Part shown: positions 1 to 8,068 of the stretch, piece after piece | Numbering within the stretch: the stretch's first letter is position 1 | How the letters are laid out: each line of letters starts with the position of its first letter | Source of the DNA: Rhizobium sp. Q54 | Lineage (GTDB): Bacteria; Pseudomonadota; Alphaproteobacteria; Rhizobiales; Xanthobacteraceae | Reading direction: 5' to 3' | NCBI GenBank assembly: GCA_945907045.1 | Contig: CAMDSH010000017.1 | Location: 1-64,000 of the forward strand | DNA length: 64,000 bases | Program-made: the position numbers and the translations under genes | Notes under the pieces: generated by a model | What the model saw: the letters and a program-made list of their open reading frames with translations, nothing else | Told to the model about the DNA's origin: nothing | Database searches by the model: none

Positions 1-287
1 AGGGCGGCTACTACATCCGCCTCAACGCGCTCGACCGGCCCGGCACCTTCGCGGCGATTTCCCGCCAGTTGGCGGGCCAGAAAATCTCGCTGGAGTCGAT
101 TGTGCAGCACAGGCGGGGCGAGCGGCCGCACGGGGGCGACGATCCGAAAAGCCCGGCCGCGCCCGCGCCCGTCATTCTGGTGACATACGCAACGACCGAA
201 GATGCGGTGCGGCGCGCGTTGAAAGCGATCCAGAAAACGGGCCTAATCGCCGGCAAGCCGCAATTGATCCGTATCGAGAAGAATTAA
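1..287 (+). CDS. hom: Homoserine dehydrogenase, C-terminal ACT domain (5' truncated by window edge)
   Basis: The reading frame is already open at base 3 and stops with TAA at 285-287. The visible residues form a typical ACT fold (start GGYYIRLNALDRPGTFA, then QISLESIVQH-like and VILVTYATTEDAVRRAL segments), as found at the C-terminus of homoserine dehydrogenase, where it mediates feedback control by threonine. Homoserine dehydrogenase makes homoserine from aspartate semialdehyde for threonine and methionine. The next gene is glpX, 24 bases on, and hom-glpX-recJ is a common alphaproteobacterial order, which supports the name. The catalytic domain lies outside the window, so another ACT protein cannot be fully excluded. 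Confidence 0.85.
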   Translation, partial: GGYYIRLNALDRPGTFAAISRQLAGQKISLESIVQHRRGERPHGGDDPKSPAAPAPVILVTYATTEDAVRRALKAIQKTGLIAGKPQLIRIEKN

Positions 288-311
288 AAGAATCCAAGGG
301 GAGTAGACGCG

Positions 312-1301
312 ATGTCCAACAATTCTAAGTCCACGACGTTGTTGGACCGCATTCTCTCGATTGAAATTGTGCGCGTGACCGAGCGCGCCGCGGTGGCTGC
401 CGCTTTGTTGCGCGGGCGCGGTAACGAGAAGGAAGCCGACCAGGCCGCGGTCGACGCCATGCGCCGTGAGTTGGGCAAATTGCCGATCGATGGCACGGTG
501 GTGATCGGCGAGGGCGAGCGCGACGAAGCGCCGATGCTGTTCATCGGCGAGAACGTCGGCACCAAGAAAGGCCCGAAGGTCGATATTGCGGTCGACCCGC
601 TGGAAGGCACCACGCTGTGCGCCAAGAATATGCCGGGCGCGATTGCCACCATGGCGATGGCGGCGGGCGGCACGCTGCTCAACGCGCCCGATGTCTATAT
701 GGAAAAGCTTGCTATCGGCCCCGGCTTTTCCAAGGGTCTTCTTGATCTAGATACCCCGCCGGGCGAATGCATCGTCAAGCTCGCCAAGGCCAAGAGCGTC
801 AAGCCGTCCGAAATCACCGCGCTGGTTCTCGACCGCCCGCGCCATGCCGACCTGATCGCAGCGGTGCGGAAAGCTGGTGCGGCGGTGCGTCTCATCACCG
901 ACGGCGATGTTGCCGGCGTCATCGACACCGCCGACCCGAAAACAGGAATCGACATCTACATGGGCATCGGCGGCGCACCCGAAGGCGTGCTGGCGGCGGC
1001 GGCGCTGAGCTGCATCGGCGGGCAGATGCAATGCCGGCTGGTGCTCGACTCCGAAGAGAAGCGCGAGCGCGCCAAGAAGATGGGCATCAAGGACCCGCGC
1101 AAGAAATACGGCATCGAGGATATGGTGCGCGGCGATGTGGTTTTCGCCGCCACGGGCGTTACCACCGGCAGCATGCTCAAGGGCGTGCTGTTCAGGGAAG
1201 GCTGCATCGAGACCGAAACGGTGGTGATGCGCTCCGCCACCGGCACCGTGCGCTGGATTCGCGCCCAGCACCGGCAACTGACGAAATTCGATCGCGATTG
1301 A
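312..1301 (+). CDS. glpX: Fructose-1,6-bisphosphatase class II (GlpX)
   Basis: A 329-residue cytoplasmic enzyme of the usual GlpX length that hydrolyses fructose-1,6-bisphosphate in gluconeogenesis; in autotrophs the family can also act on sedoheptulose bisphosphate. The metal/phosphate motif DPLEGTTLC lies near residue 98 and the early VIGEGERDEAPML segment is characteristic. The ATG is preceded by a strong GGGGAG site (about 299-304). It follows hom by 24 bases and precedes a GNAT gene by 15 bases, so the genes are probably cotranscribed. A role in carbon fixation beside the Sox island is possible but no Calvin-cycle gene is in the window. Confidence 0.95.
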   Translation: MSNNSKSTTLLDRILSIEIVRVTERAAVAAALLRGRGNEKEADQAAVDAMRRELGKLPIDGTVVIGEGERDEAPMLFIGENVGTKKGPKVDIAVDPLEGTTLCAKNMPGAIATMAMAAGGTLLNAPDVYMEKLAIGPGFSKGLLDLDTPPGECIVKLAKAKSVKPSEITALVLDRPRHADLIAAVRKAGAAVRLITDGDVAGVIDTADPKTGIDIYMGIGGAPEGVLAAAALSCIGGQMQCRLVLDSEEKRERAKKMGIKDPRKKYGIEDMVRGDVVFAATGVTTGSMLKGVLFREGCIETETVVMRSATGTVRWIRAQHRQLTKFDRD

Positions 1302-1316
1302 TCGCGGGGCGATGCC

Positions 1317-1769
1317 GTGACCGCGCCTCAAGTCCTCATTCGCGCGCTAGGTGCAGGCGAGCGCGCCGAATGGGAGCCGCTGTGGCGCGGTTATTTGCAT
1401 TTCTACAAAACCGACGTGCCGCGCGAGACCTATGACGCCACCTGGGCGCGGCTTAACGATTCCAAAGAGCCGATGTTTGCGCTCGGCGCTTACGCCGACG
1501 GCAAACTCACCGGCATCGTGCATTATCTGTTTCACCGCTCGTGCTGGACGGTCGGCGACTACTGTTATTTGCAAGACCTCTTTGTCGTCGAGGGCGCTCG
1601 CAAGCTCGGATTGGGCCGCGCGCTGATCAAGGCGGTGTACGAGAAGGCGAAAGCGGCGGGCGCAAGCCGCGTGCATTGGCTCACGCACGAGAGCAATTCC
1701 ACCGCGCGCGCACTATATGACACGCTGGCGGAGCGGCCCGGCTTCATCCAATATCGGAAAATCTTCTAA
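1317..1769 (+). CDS. GNAT-family N-acetyltransferase
   Basis: 150 residues, read from a GTG at 1317. The GNAT acetyl-CoA-binding motif A is visible as LQDLFVVEGARKLGLGRAL (R/QxxGxG/A pattern, around residues 84-102), followed by the motif B region SNSTARALYDTL. It transfers an acetyl group from acetyl-CoA to an amine, but the substrate cannot be told from sequence. It sits between glpX and recJ on the same strand with short gaps (15 and 21 bases), so it probably belongs to the same transcript. An overlapping ATG at 1312 is out of frame. Confidence 0.85.
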   Translation: MTAPQVLIRALGAGERAEWEPLWRGYLHFYKTDVPRETYDATWARLNDSKEPMFALGAYADGKLTGIVHYLFHRSCWTVGDYCYLQDLFVVEGARKLGLGRALIKAVYEKAKAAGASRVHWLTHESNSTARALYDTLAERPGFIQYRKIF

Positions 1770-1790
1770 ACCCGATTCCGCCGCAAGGTC

Positions 1791-3623
1791 ATGATGGCCG
1801 CTCCCGCAGCCGTGCTGAAATCGCAACCGCGCCTGTTTCTCGGCGTCGAGTCCTCAGTGAGCGAGCGCGCGTGGCGCGACCGGCTGGACGAGCGCGGACA
1901 GGCGCGTGCCCTCGCCATCGCGCAGCGGCAAAATCTTCCCGAACTGCTGGCGCGCATTCTCGCCGGCCGGGGTGTCGAACCGGAAAACGCCGAGGCGTTT
2001 CTCGATCCCACCATCAAGGGCCTGATGCCAGATCCGGATACGCTCACCGCGATGCCGGCTGCTGCGGCGCGCATTGCCGACGCTGTAACAAGCGGCGAGA
2101 GCGTCGCGATTTTCGGCGACTACGACGTGGACGGCGCGACGTCTTCCGCGCTACTCGCGCGTTATTTAAGATTTTGCGGCCTCGATCCGGCGGTTCACAT
2201 TCCCGACCGGATTTTCGAAGGTTATGGGCCGAACGTCGAAGCGATCCGGTCATTGGCCGAGCGCGGCGCAAAGCTGCTCATCACCGTCGATTGCGGCACC
2301 ACCAGCATCGAACCGCTGGAAGAAGCGCGCAAGCTTGGGATGGACACAGTTGTCATCGATCACCATCAGGCGGACGTGGCATTGCCGACTGCGGTGGCGG
2401 TGGTCAATCCAAACCGCGCCGACGATCTTTCCGGTTTGGGCCATCTCGCCGCCGTGGGCCTCGTGTTCGTCACGCTGGTCGCGCTTAATCGCGAATTGCG
2501 CAAACGGGGTTTCTGGAATGCCGCGCGCAGCGAACCCGATCTGCTCTCGCTGTTGCACATGGTGGCGCTCGGCACCGTCGCCGACGTGGTGCCGCTCAAG
2601 GGACTTAACCGCGCTTTCGTCGCCAAGGGACTGATCGCGCTGCGGCGGCGAGATCACGTCGGCCTCACGGCATTGATGGACGCCGCGCGTTTGAGCGGAC
2701 CGCCGGAGGCGTGGCATCTCGGTTTCATGCTCGGGCCGCGCATCAACGCGGGCGGGCGCATCGGGCGTGCTGATTTGGGCGTGCGGCTGCTGCTGGAGGA
2801 AGACGTGACGGAAGCGGGGCGCATCGCCGCCGAGCTGGATCGCCTCAACACCGAGCGCCGCGCCATCGAGCAGGCGACCGTCGCGCAGGCGGAAGCCGAG
2901 GCGATGGCGTCGATGGGACTGGAGGAAAAAGGCGCGGTTGTCGTTACGGCTGCGGAGGGATGGCATCCCGGCGTTGTCGGTTTGGTCGCCGCGCGCCTGA
3001 AAGAGCGCTATGGCCGTCCGGCATTTGCGATTGCACTTGAACCCGGCGGCATCGGCACTGGTTCGGGCCGCTCGATCACGGGAGCCGATTTGGGGCAGGC
3101 GGTGCGCCGTGCTGTCGCCGAAGGGTTGCTGATGAAGGGCGGTGGGCATGCGATGGCGGCGGGCGTCACGCTACGCAAAGACAAGATCGCGCTGTTCCGC
3201 GCTTTTCTCGAAGAGACACTCGGCGCCGCGGTGGAAGCCGCCCGGCGCGAGCGCGCGCTGCTAATCGACGGCGCTGTCACTGCGAATGCCGCAAACGTCG
3301 GCCTGATATCGACCATCGCGCGCGCGGGGCCGTTCGGCAGCGGCAATCCGGAGCCGGTGATCGCGTTGCCCTCACATACAGTCGCCTATGCCGACGTGGT
3401 CGGCGAGAAACATGTACGCGTGCGCTTTAAATCCGGCGACGGCACGATGCTCAATGCCATCGCGTTCCGCGCGGCGGGAGAAGATATCGGCAATGCACTG
3501 ATTCAAAATCGCGGACGCGCGGTGCACGCCGCCGGTTCGCTGGCGATTGACCGCTGGCAGGGTGAGGAGCGTGTGCAGTTGCGCCTGATCGACGTTGCGC
3601 TGCCGGAGACGGCGAAGATTTAG
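1791..3623 (+). CDS. recJ: Single-stranded-DNA-specific exonuclease RecJ
   Basis: A 610-residue DHH-family 5'-3' single-strand DNA exonuclease used in RecF-pathway recombination and mismatch repair. DHH phosphoesterase motifs are in order: IFGDYDVDGATSSALLARYL near residue 108, LITVDCGTTS near 163, the DHH signature itself in VIDHHQADVALP near 188, and the DHHA1 part with GGGHAMAAGVTL near 449. The C-terminal RecJ OB fold follows (HVRVRFKSGDG). Two ATGs are adjacent (1791 and 1794). Its TAG overlaps the stop codon of the convergent arsR-type gene, so the two 3' ends share bases 3620-3623. Confidence 0.96.
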   Translation: MMAAPAAVLKSQPRLFLGVESSVSERAWRDRLDERGQARALAIAQRQNLPELLARILAGRGVEPENAEAFLDPTIKGLMPDPDTLTAMPAAAARIADAVTSGESVAIFGDYDVDGATSSALLARYLRFCGLDPAVHIPDRIFEGYGPNVEAIRSLAERGAKLLITVDCGTTSIEPLEEARKLGMDTVVIDHHQADVALPTAVAVVNPNRADDLSGLGHLAAVGLVFVTLVALNRELRKRGFWNAARSEPDLLSLLHMVALGTVADVVPLKGLNRAFVAKGLIALRRRDHVGLTALMDAARLSGPPEAWHLGFMLGPRINAGGRIGRADLGVRLLLEEDVTEAGRIAAELDRLNTERRAIEQATVAQAEAEAMASMGLEEKGAVVVTAAEGWHPGVVGLVAARLKERYGRPAFAIALEPGGIGTGSGRSITGADLGQAVRRAVAEGLLMKGGGHAMAAGVTLRKDKIALFRAFLEETLGAAVEAARRERALLIDGAVTANAANVGLISTIARAGPFGSGNPEPVIALPSHTVAYADVVGEKHVRVRFKSGDGTMLNAIAFRAAGEDIGNALIQNRGRAVHAAGSLAIDRWQGEERVQLRLIDVALPETAKI

Positions 3624-3967
3624 CTTTTGCTTTTCTTCTTGCCGCAGAAGACTTCGTACACCGCGCCGATGATGATGCGGGCTTCGTCGCTGGCGAGGCT
3701 GTAATAGACGATCTTGCCTTCGCGCCGCGTGGTGACGAGGCCGTCCGCGCGCAGCCGCGCGAGCTGCTGCGAGACCGTCGGCTGGCGCAGCGTCAAAAGT
3801 TTTTCAAGTTCGGTGACCGACTTCTCGCCTTCGGCAAGAATGCACAGAATCATCAGCCGGCTTTCGTGCGCCAGCGCTTTCAGAAAATCCGCCGCACGCT
3901 TCGCCTTGTCGACCATGCGGTCGAGTTCGCCGGAACGCGCGTCGCTTTCGTGAGGATGCAATTCCAT
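3620..3967 (-). CDS. ArsR-family repressor of the SqrR/BigR/SoxR (persulfide-responsive) type
   Basis: A 115-residue winged-helix regulator with the ArsR recognition region RQPTVSQQLARLRADGLV and wing RREGKIVYYSL. It has exactly two cysteines, Cys42 (LMILCILAEG) and Cys108 (YEVFCGKKK). This matches the cysteine pair of SqrR and BigR, which form an intramolecular tetrasulfide when persulfide is present and then leave DNA. No ArsR-type metal-binding CxC motif is seen. It is the last gene of a minus-strand run beginning near 5.2 kb, beside the sox genes, and probably represses them; ATTC-N8-GAAT-type elements are listed separately. SqrR/BigR versus SoxR naming cannot be settled here. Confidence 0.88.
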   Translation of the reverse strand: MELHPHESDARSGELDRMVDKAKRAADFLKALAHESRLMILCILAEGEKSVTELEKLLTLRQPTVSQQLARLRADGLVTTRREGKIVYYSLASDEARIIIGAVYEVFCGKKKSKS

Positions 3968-4011
3968 TCGTGTACTAACAAATCCTGGCGTCGCGGCGCG
4001 CAGACTACAAA

Positions 4012-4446
4012 CTATCGCCCGCTCTCGCGCAACGGGCTGGCGTTAAATATTTCTTTGCGTTCCCCACTCGTTCCCGGTGAATCGAGTTGCTTGATCAAGG
4101 CGCCGAGCAAACCCCAGAAATGATCCTCGCCGGGATAACCGCGGATGCGCCCGATCTCGCGTCCCTGATCGACCAATACGAAAAGCGGCGTGAGCCGTTC
4201 GATTTTGATGAAGGCAAGATCCACGGGAAGCGGCTGCGTTATGTCGAGGCGGCGCAACAGCGCGCGTTTGCCTTCGTCGGTTTTCGGATAAATCGGCCCG
4301 ATCTTGCGGTTGAATTCCGCGCACCACGGGCAGCCGGCTTGTTCGAACATCACCAGTTCGGCGGCGTGTGCGCGCGCAAACGACAGGAACGTCGCGCCGG
4401 CGAGCAGGATCAAGAAAAATAATTTCCGGATATGAGCTTTGCGCAA
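4012..4446 (-). CDS. Periplasmic thioredoxin-like protein, SoxS type
   Basis: I place the start at a TTG (4446) because AGGA lies 8 bases upstream and the resulting 144-residue protein begins with a clean signal peptide (MRKAHIRKLFFLILLAGATF, cleavage near AHAAEL). Longer in-frame starts would bury this signal. The redox motif is CPWC in FEQAGCPWCAEFNRK. Proteins like this in sox clusters (SoxS) are thought to keep SoxYZ or other periplasmic thiols reduced. The residues around FVLVDQGREIGRIRGYPGE match the cis-Pro-less thioredoxin-like family. It follows an uncharacterised exported protein by 25 bases and precedes the ArsR gene by 44 bases. Confidence 0.75.
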   Translation of the reverse strand: MRKAHIRKLFFLILLAGATFLSFARAHAAELVMFEQAGCPWCAEFNRKIGPIYPKTDEGKRALLRRLDITQPLPVDLAFIKIERLTPLFVLVDQGREIGRIRGYPGEDHFWGLLGALIKQLDSPGTSGERKEIFNASPLRESGR

Positions 4447-4471
4447 ACGATTATTCCTGACGCTCGCGATT

Positions 4472-5197
4472 TCAGCCGAAGCGGAAGGCGAGCAGGTTAT
4501 CGAACGAGCGTAGCTCGATAATGATGCGATGCAGCAGGTCGCTGTCACGGGTCGCGATTGCTTTCGGGATCAGCACCAGCCCGGCATTGGCGCCGTCGAT
4601 CAGGCGGCGGAATTCCGGCGCGCTGTGAATTTGCTGCGAGGCCATGCGGTCGCAGCGCGCCAGTTCGTGGCCGTAGATGGTGGCCTTGGCGGCTATGCCG
4701 AAACGGGTTTCCAGTTTCGTCCAGTCGATCCCGCGGTCGTCATAGGCGGCGAGGGCATCCATCGCGGCATTGGCGTCGAGCACGCAATCTGCCAGCACGA
4801 AGATGCCGTTCGAGCGCCGCAGCTTGGAGAGCGCGTGGCGAATGCCGGCCAGCGATTCCCGCACATTCACCGGGCGTCCGCTTTGCAGAAACATCTCGGC
4901 GGCGACGATGCGCGTGCTCACATCCGTCAGCGTCGTGCCGTAGAGTTCTCCACCGGCAAAGGCATCTGGCCGCTTGCCGGAAAAGCGCTCGACCACCGCC
5001 GCCCAGGCGGTCCGCAGCCGGCCAAGCTCTACAGCGGCAAGCTCGCGATTTTCGGTACGCAGATAACCGAGCACAACGCGGTTATGCGCTGAGGCCTTCT
5101 CCACCGCGGCGTTGAAATCGGCGAGATCGCCGGCGCATGCCAGCCTTGCGGTAAATGCGAAGCTCAAAATCGCCGCGCGGGCGATGGTCTTCCACAT
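4472..5197 (-). CDS. Exported protein of unknown function in the sox locus
   Basis: I do not recognise this family. From the ATG at 5197 (GGTGAG four bases upstream) it is 241 residues with an N-terminal signal peptide (MWKTIARAAILSFAFTARLA, cleavage likely after ACA). Further GTG starts at 5206 and 5218 are possible. The mature part is mostly helical with few cysteines and no metal or heme motif. It is the first gene of the unit with the SoxS-type and ArsR genes, and a near-match to the ATTC-N8-GAAT operator lies about 40 bases upstream. A periplasmic accessory role in sulfur oxidation is inferred from position only. It is not a CcdA/SoxV membrane protein, as only the signal is hydrophobic. 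Confidence 0.7.
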   Translation of the reverse strand: MWKTIARAAILSFAFTARLACAGDLADFNAAVEKASAHNRVVLGYLRTENRELAAVELGRLRTAWAAVVERFSGKRPDAFAGGELYGTTLTDVSTRIVAAEMFLQSGRPVNVRESLAGIRHALSKLRRSNGIFVLADCVLDANAAMDALAAYDDRGIDWTKLETRFGIAAKATIYGHELARCDRMASQQIHSAPEFRRLIDGANAGLVLIPKAIATRDSDLLHRIIIELRSFDNLLAFRFG

Positions 5198-5237
5198 ATG
5201 GCTCACCGTGGCGCTCACCGAAGTGTGACGCGCATAT

Positions 5238-5253
5238 ATCCTCTGTTATGAAT
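5238..5253. promoter_or_regulatory. Candidate SqrR/BigR-type operator, one mismatch
   Basis: ATCC-N8-GAAT, one base off ATTC-N8-GAAT, within a wider near-palindrome (ATATCC ... GAATAT). It lies between the divergent unknown-protein/soxS/arsR unit (starts 5197) and the soxW-like gene (starts 5295), so it could control both. The consensus is recalled from Rhodobacter capsulatus SqrR; binding here is inference. Confidence 0.5.
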
Positions 5254-5294
5254 ATAAACACCGCGCGACAGGGCGGCGAGAGAAGAATCGGCAC

Positions 5295-5885
5295 GTGATT
5301 TACAAGGCGAACTTGACACGGCGGAAATGGCTCCTCGGGGCGGGCGCAGCGGCGCTTGCACCGCTCGGCGGCAAGACCGTGCGCGCGGACGAACCGATCC
5401 TCACCGAGGACGGGCTCTATAAGCAGCCCTGGTATCTGGAGAGCTTTCTCGATCTCGCCGAGGACCTGGAAGGCGCCCGCAAGCAGGGCAAGCGTTTTGT
5501 CGTGGTGTGGGAGCTGCGCGGCTGCCCATATTGCAAGGAAACGCACCTCGTCAATTTCGCGCAGCCGCGGATTTCCGACTACGTGCGCAACAATTTCGAG
5601 GTGTTGCAGCTCAACATTATTGGTTCGCGTAAAGTCACCGACTTTGACGGAACGGAGATGGCGGAAAAGGCGCTGGCGGCAAAATACGGCGTTCGTTTCA
5701 CGCCGACGTTTCAGTTTTTCCCCGACACCGCGGCCGGATTAAAAACCATTCCCGCCACGAAACGCGAAGTCGCGCGCATCCCCGGTTATCTGCGCCCCGA
5801 CGATTTCCTCGCCATGTTTCATTACGTGCGCGAGAACGCCTACGAGTCGAAAAGCTTTCTCGATTTCCTGAAAGCGAAAAGTTGA
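5295..5885 (+). CDS. soxW: Thioredoxin-like protein SoxW
   Basis: 196 residues from a GTG start. The N-terminus NLTRRKWLLGAGAAALAPL is a twin-arginine signal followed by a thioredoxin-like domain with CPYC at WELRGCPYCKETHLVNF. SoxW proteins are periplasmic thioredoxins that use electrons from the membrane protein SoxV to re-reduce oxidised SoxYZ. No soxV/ccdA gene is in this cluster. The gene stands alone on the plus strand; its TGA (5883-5885) directly abuts the TGA of the convergent dsrE-type gene, the two forming the palindrome TGATCA. A generic thioredoxin-fold annotation would also be defensible. Confidence 0.8.
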   Translation: MIYKANLTRRKWLLGAGAAALAPLGGKTVRADEPILTEDGLYKQPWYLESFLDLAEDLEGARKQGKRFVVVWELRGCPYCKETHLVNFAQPRISDYVRNNFEVLQLNIIGSRKVTDFDGTEMAEKALAAKYGVRFTPTFQFFPDTAAGLKTIPATKREVARIPGYLRPDDFLAMFHYVRENAYESKSFLDFLKAKS

Positions 5886-6401
5886 TCAGCCGCTCTTCAG
5901 ATACGCAAAGCCCTTGGTCTGCAATTCAGCCACGGTCGCGACGCCGGACGGCACGTATTTCAGGAATGCGTCCTTGCGTGTCTTGTTCATGTCGATGTTC
6001 TGGCGCTTGTAGGTGATCTGACACAGATACGTCTCGACGCCGAATTTGCTCAGGCCCACGACGCGCTTGTAGAGGTCCTCGTCGATCACGTCCTTTTCCC
6101 ACGCCGTGCCGGAGCGGTCCTCAAGGAAAAATTTAAGCCCCGCGCCATGCGCGACAATGACGATTTTCACCTTCATCGTGTCGAATTCGTAGACCGAAAG
6201 GTGGTTGTTGATATTGGTCAGCATCTGTCCGAAGCGCTGCGGATCGCCGAAATCGCAGTGATAGACGCAGGCGACGTCGGTGTCTTTTTTCAGCGCCGCA
6301 AGATCGAGATTGACCGGATTGGCTTCGAGCTTGGAGGCGGCGAGCGTCGCCCCCGAAATTGCAAGCCCGCCGAGAAAATTACGCCGGCTGGTTGTGGTCA
6401 T
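5886..6401 (-). CDS. Tat-exported DsrE-family protein of the sox cluster
   Basis: 171 residues starting with the twin-arginine signal TTSRRNFLGGLAISGATLAA. The rest resembles the DsrE/DsrF-like fold: a VACVYHCDFGDPQRF start, KIVIVAHGAGLKFF in the middle and a conserved single Cys in ETYLCQITYKRQNI. DsrE proteins bind or carry sulfane sulfur on a cysteine; exported members recur in sox operons but their role is not settled. It is the last gene of soxA-soxX-dsrE, 12 bases after soxX. Sulfur handover in the periplasm is inferred from family and position. Confidence 0.78.
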   Translation of the reverse strand: MTTTSRRNFLGGLAISGATLAASKLEANPVNLDLAALKKDTDVACVYHCDFGDPQRFGQMLTNINNHLSVYEFDTMKVKIVIVAHGAGLKFFLEDRSGTAWEKDVIDEDLYKRVVGLSKFGVETYLCQITYKRQNIDMNKTRKDAFLKYVPSGVATVAELQTKGFAYLKSG

Positions 6402-6413
6402 GATCGGCCTCCA

Positions 6414-7043
6414 TCACTTGTTCACGGGACTGTCCGGGCTCATGAGTAAAGCCACCAGATCCTGCATCTGTTCCATGCTCAGGATTTTATTGGTTCCGAA
6501 GCGCGGCATCAGCGAGCACGGAAATGTGGCGTGCGAGTCGTAGATTTTCTCGTAAGCAATCTTGGCTTCGGCCGGTTTGAAGTCGCGCAGCTTGCCGTAT
6601 CCGAGCAGCGGCGGGCCGATGGTGCCATAGCTCACTTCCGCCTTGTTCAGCTGATGGCAGGCGTAGCAGTTGCCGCCGTTCGGGCGTGTCGACGGATAAT
6701 CGGTGAAACGCAAGCCGTAGCCCGATTGCGCGATGGCTTCGCCTTTTTTCCAGTCGCCGAGGAATTTGCCGTCGGCGGGATATTGGATCGTCGCCATTTC
6801 GCGCTTCTCGATGGCGGCGAAGATCGCCTTCGGCGGGCTGTTGTTGCTCGCCGAGCACTGCTTCATCGTTTCGTCCGGAGTGAGACGCGGCTGCCAAACT
6901 TCCGGCGGCGCCGGGAACTCGGGAAACGCCGCCTTGATGGCGGCATCGACACGCGCCGGATCGACCTTCGGTTTTTGTTGCGCCATCGCGCTGGAAGCGA
7001 CCAGCAGCGAAAGCGCGGCGAGGGTGAGTGAAAGTTTTTTCAT
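6414..7043 (-). CDS. soxX: SoxX, c-type cytochrome subunit of SoxXA
   Basis: The true start is the ATG at 7043, with GGGGG just upstream; the longer open frame runs into soxA. The 209-residue protein has a Sec signal (MKKLSLTLAALSLLVASSAM-AQ) and one heme c site CYACH (residues 126-130), with a candidate distal Met in CSLMPRFGTN. SoxXA joins thiosulfate oxidatively to the SoxY cysteine at the start of the Sox cycle. SoxX is the small electron-accepting subunit. It begins 14 bases after soxA. Confidence 0.93.
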   Translation of the reverse strand: MKKLSLTLAALSLLVASSAMAQQKPKVDPARVDAAIKAAFPEFPAPPEVWQPRLTPDETMKQCSASNNSPPKAIFAAIEKREMATIQYPADGKFLGDWKKGEAIAQSGYGLRFTDYPSTRPNGGNCYACHQLNKAEVSYGTIGPPLLGYGKLRDFKPAEAKIAYEKIYDSHATFPCSLMPRFGTNKILSMEQMQDLVALLMSPDSPVNK

Positions 7044-7057
7044 GTTTGCCCCCGCCG

Positions 7058-7882
7058 TTAGCGCTTGAGGCCGGGGACGGAAATATCGCCGCCCTTGGCC
7101 TGGTTGGTGAGATAAGAAATCAGCGCGACGGTGACATCCGAGCCGAGTTCCGGTTCGGGCAGGCGCATCTGCCAATAGCAGTCGACCAGCCGGTGCTGCA
7201 TCGTCATGACGTGCGCGTTGGAGACGCGATAGGCGGGCCATTCGCCGACCACCTTGGCCGCAGCTTTCGGATCGGCGAGGTGCGCGAGACCTTGCAGGCG
7301 AATGCGCTTGCCGGATTCGGCATGGCAGGTTGTGCAGGCAAAATCGAACGGCCCGGAGCGCCGGTTGAACAGAGTCTCGCCGAGCGCGAGTACTTCTTTC
7401 TCTTTCGGATGCGCGAACTTGGCGGCGTATTTCATGCCGCTCGACTTGCTGGCGACATAGGTCGCGAGCGCGCCAGTGTCTTTCACCGGCGCTCCGCCGC
7501 CCGGATGCGGGCGCTTGATCAGATCGGCATGGCTAAAGCCCTGCAATTTTTCCTGGCACCACAACAGCCGCGATTCCAGGTCCATCACCTTGCCGGCGTC
7601 GGCAAAAAAGCGTGGCAGCTCTGCGAACGCGCCTTCAACCTTGCCGGGGCCTTTGCCGAGGTCGCACTTCTCAAGCGACACTTTGTTCGGGCCGCGCGCT
7701 GTTTTCCACAGGGCCTCGCCGCGATCTACGTCGAGAAATCCGGGGTTGCTCCAGGGGTCCGCCCTGAGCATTTGCCGGTATTTCTCGATGGCTTTCTCGG
7801 TGTCGGCATCCTGCGCCGCTGCGAAGGAGACCGCAGCCGTGGCGGCGCAAACCACCGCAAGCAGCGTTCGTTTGAGCGTCAC
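7058..7882 (-). CDS. soxA: SoxA, L-cysteine S-thiosulfotransferase subunit, monoheme form
   Basis: The start is set at a GTG (7882) because GGAGG lies 7 bases upstream and a signal peptide follows (TLKRTLLAVVCAATAAVSFA). The 274-residue protein has one heme site CTTCH (183-187) and the catalytic cysteine Cys235 in RLVDCYWQMR, the cysteine whose persulfide ligates heme. Cys73 and Cys109 stand where diheme SoxA proteins carry a second heme or, in monoheme ones, a disulfide, so this is the one-heme type. With SoxX it forms the periplasmic SoxXA complex. It is transcribed away from soxY. Confidence 0.94.
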   Translation of the reverse strand: MTLKRTLLAVVCAATAAVSFAAAQDADTEKAIEKYRQMLRADPWSNPGFLDVDRGEALWKTARGPNKVSLEKCDLGKGPGKVEGAFAELPRFFADAGKVMDLESRLLWCQEKLQGFSHADLIKRPHPGGGAPVKDTGALATYVASKSSGMKYAAKFAHPKEKEVLALGETLFNRRSGPFDFACTTCHAESGKRIRLQGLAHLADPKAAAKVVGEWPAYRVSNAHVMTMQHRLVDCYWQMRLPEPELGSDVTVALISYLTNQAKGGDISVPGLKR

Positions 7883-7964
7883 TTGTTGATCCTCCGTGCG
7901 ATTTTTTGTCTCAAGGTTCTTCTTTGGCTTCTTATTGGGGTTGTTGTGGGCCGGATAAGAATAC

Positions 7965-7980
7965 ATGCATTGTTTTGAAT
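7965..7980. promoter_or_regulatory. Candidate SqrR/BigR-type operator in the soxA/soxY divergent region, one mismatch
   Basis: ATGC-N8-GAAT, one base off ATTC-N8-GAAT. It lies in the 186-base divergent intergenic region that must hold the promoters of soxAX-dsrE (leftward) and soxYZB (rightward). A second inverted repeat, TTCCA-N5-TGGAA, is at 7997-8011. Both are read from sequence; their use by the ArsR regulator is inferred. Confidence 0.4.
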
Positions 7981-8068
7981 GGAAAGGGACGTTATCTTCC
8001 AGTCCTTGGAATTTGCGATGCACCGTCGACTCGGCACGAGCAGCACGGCTGCGAGCAGGAGACACCAA

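Noticed and set aside
7979-8068. Extended soxY start at ATG 7979
   Set aside because: It would put 30 extra residues before the Tat signal and overlap the regulatory region; the ATG at 8069 has AGGAG at the right distance.
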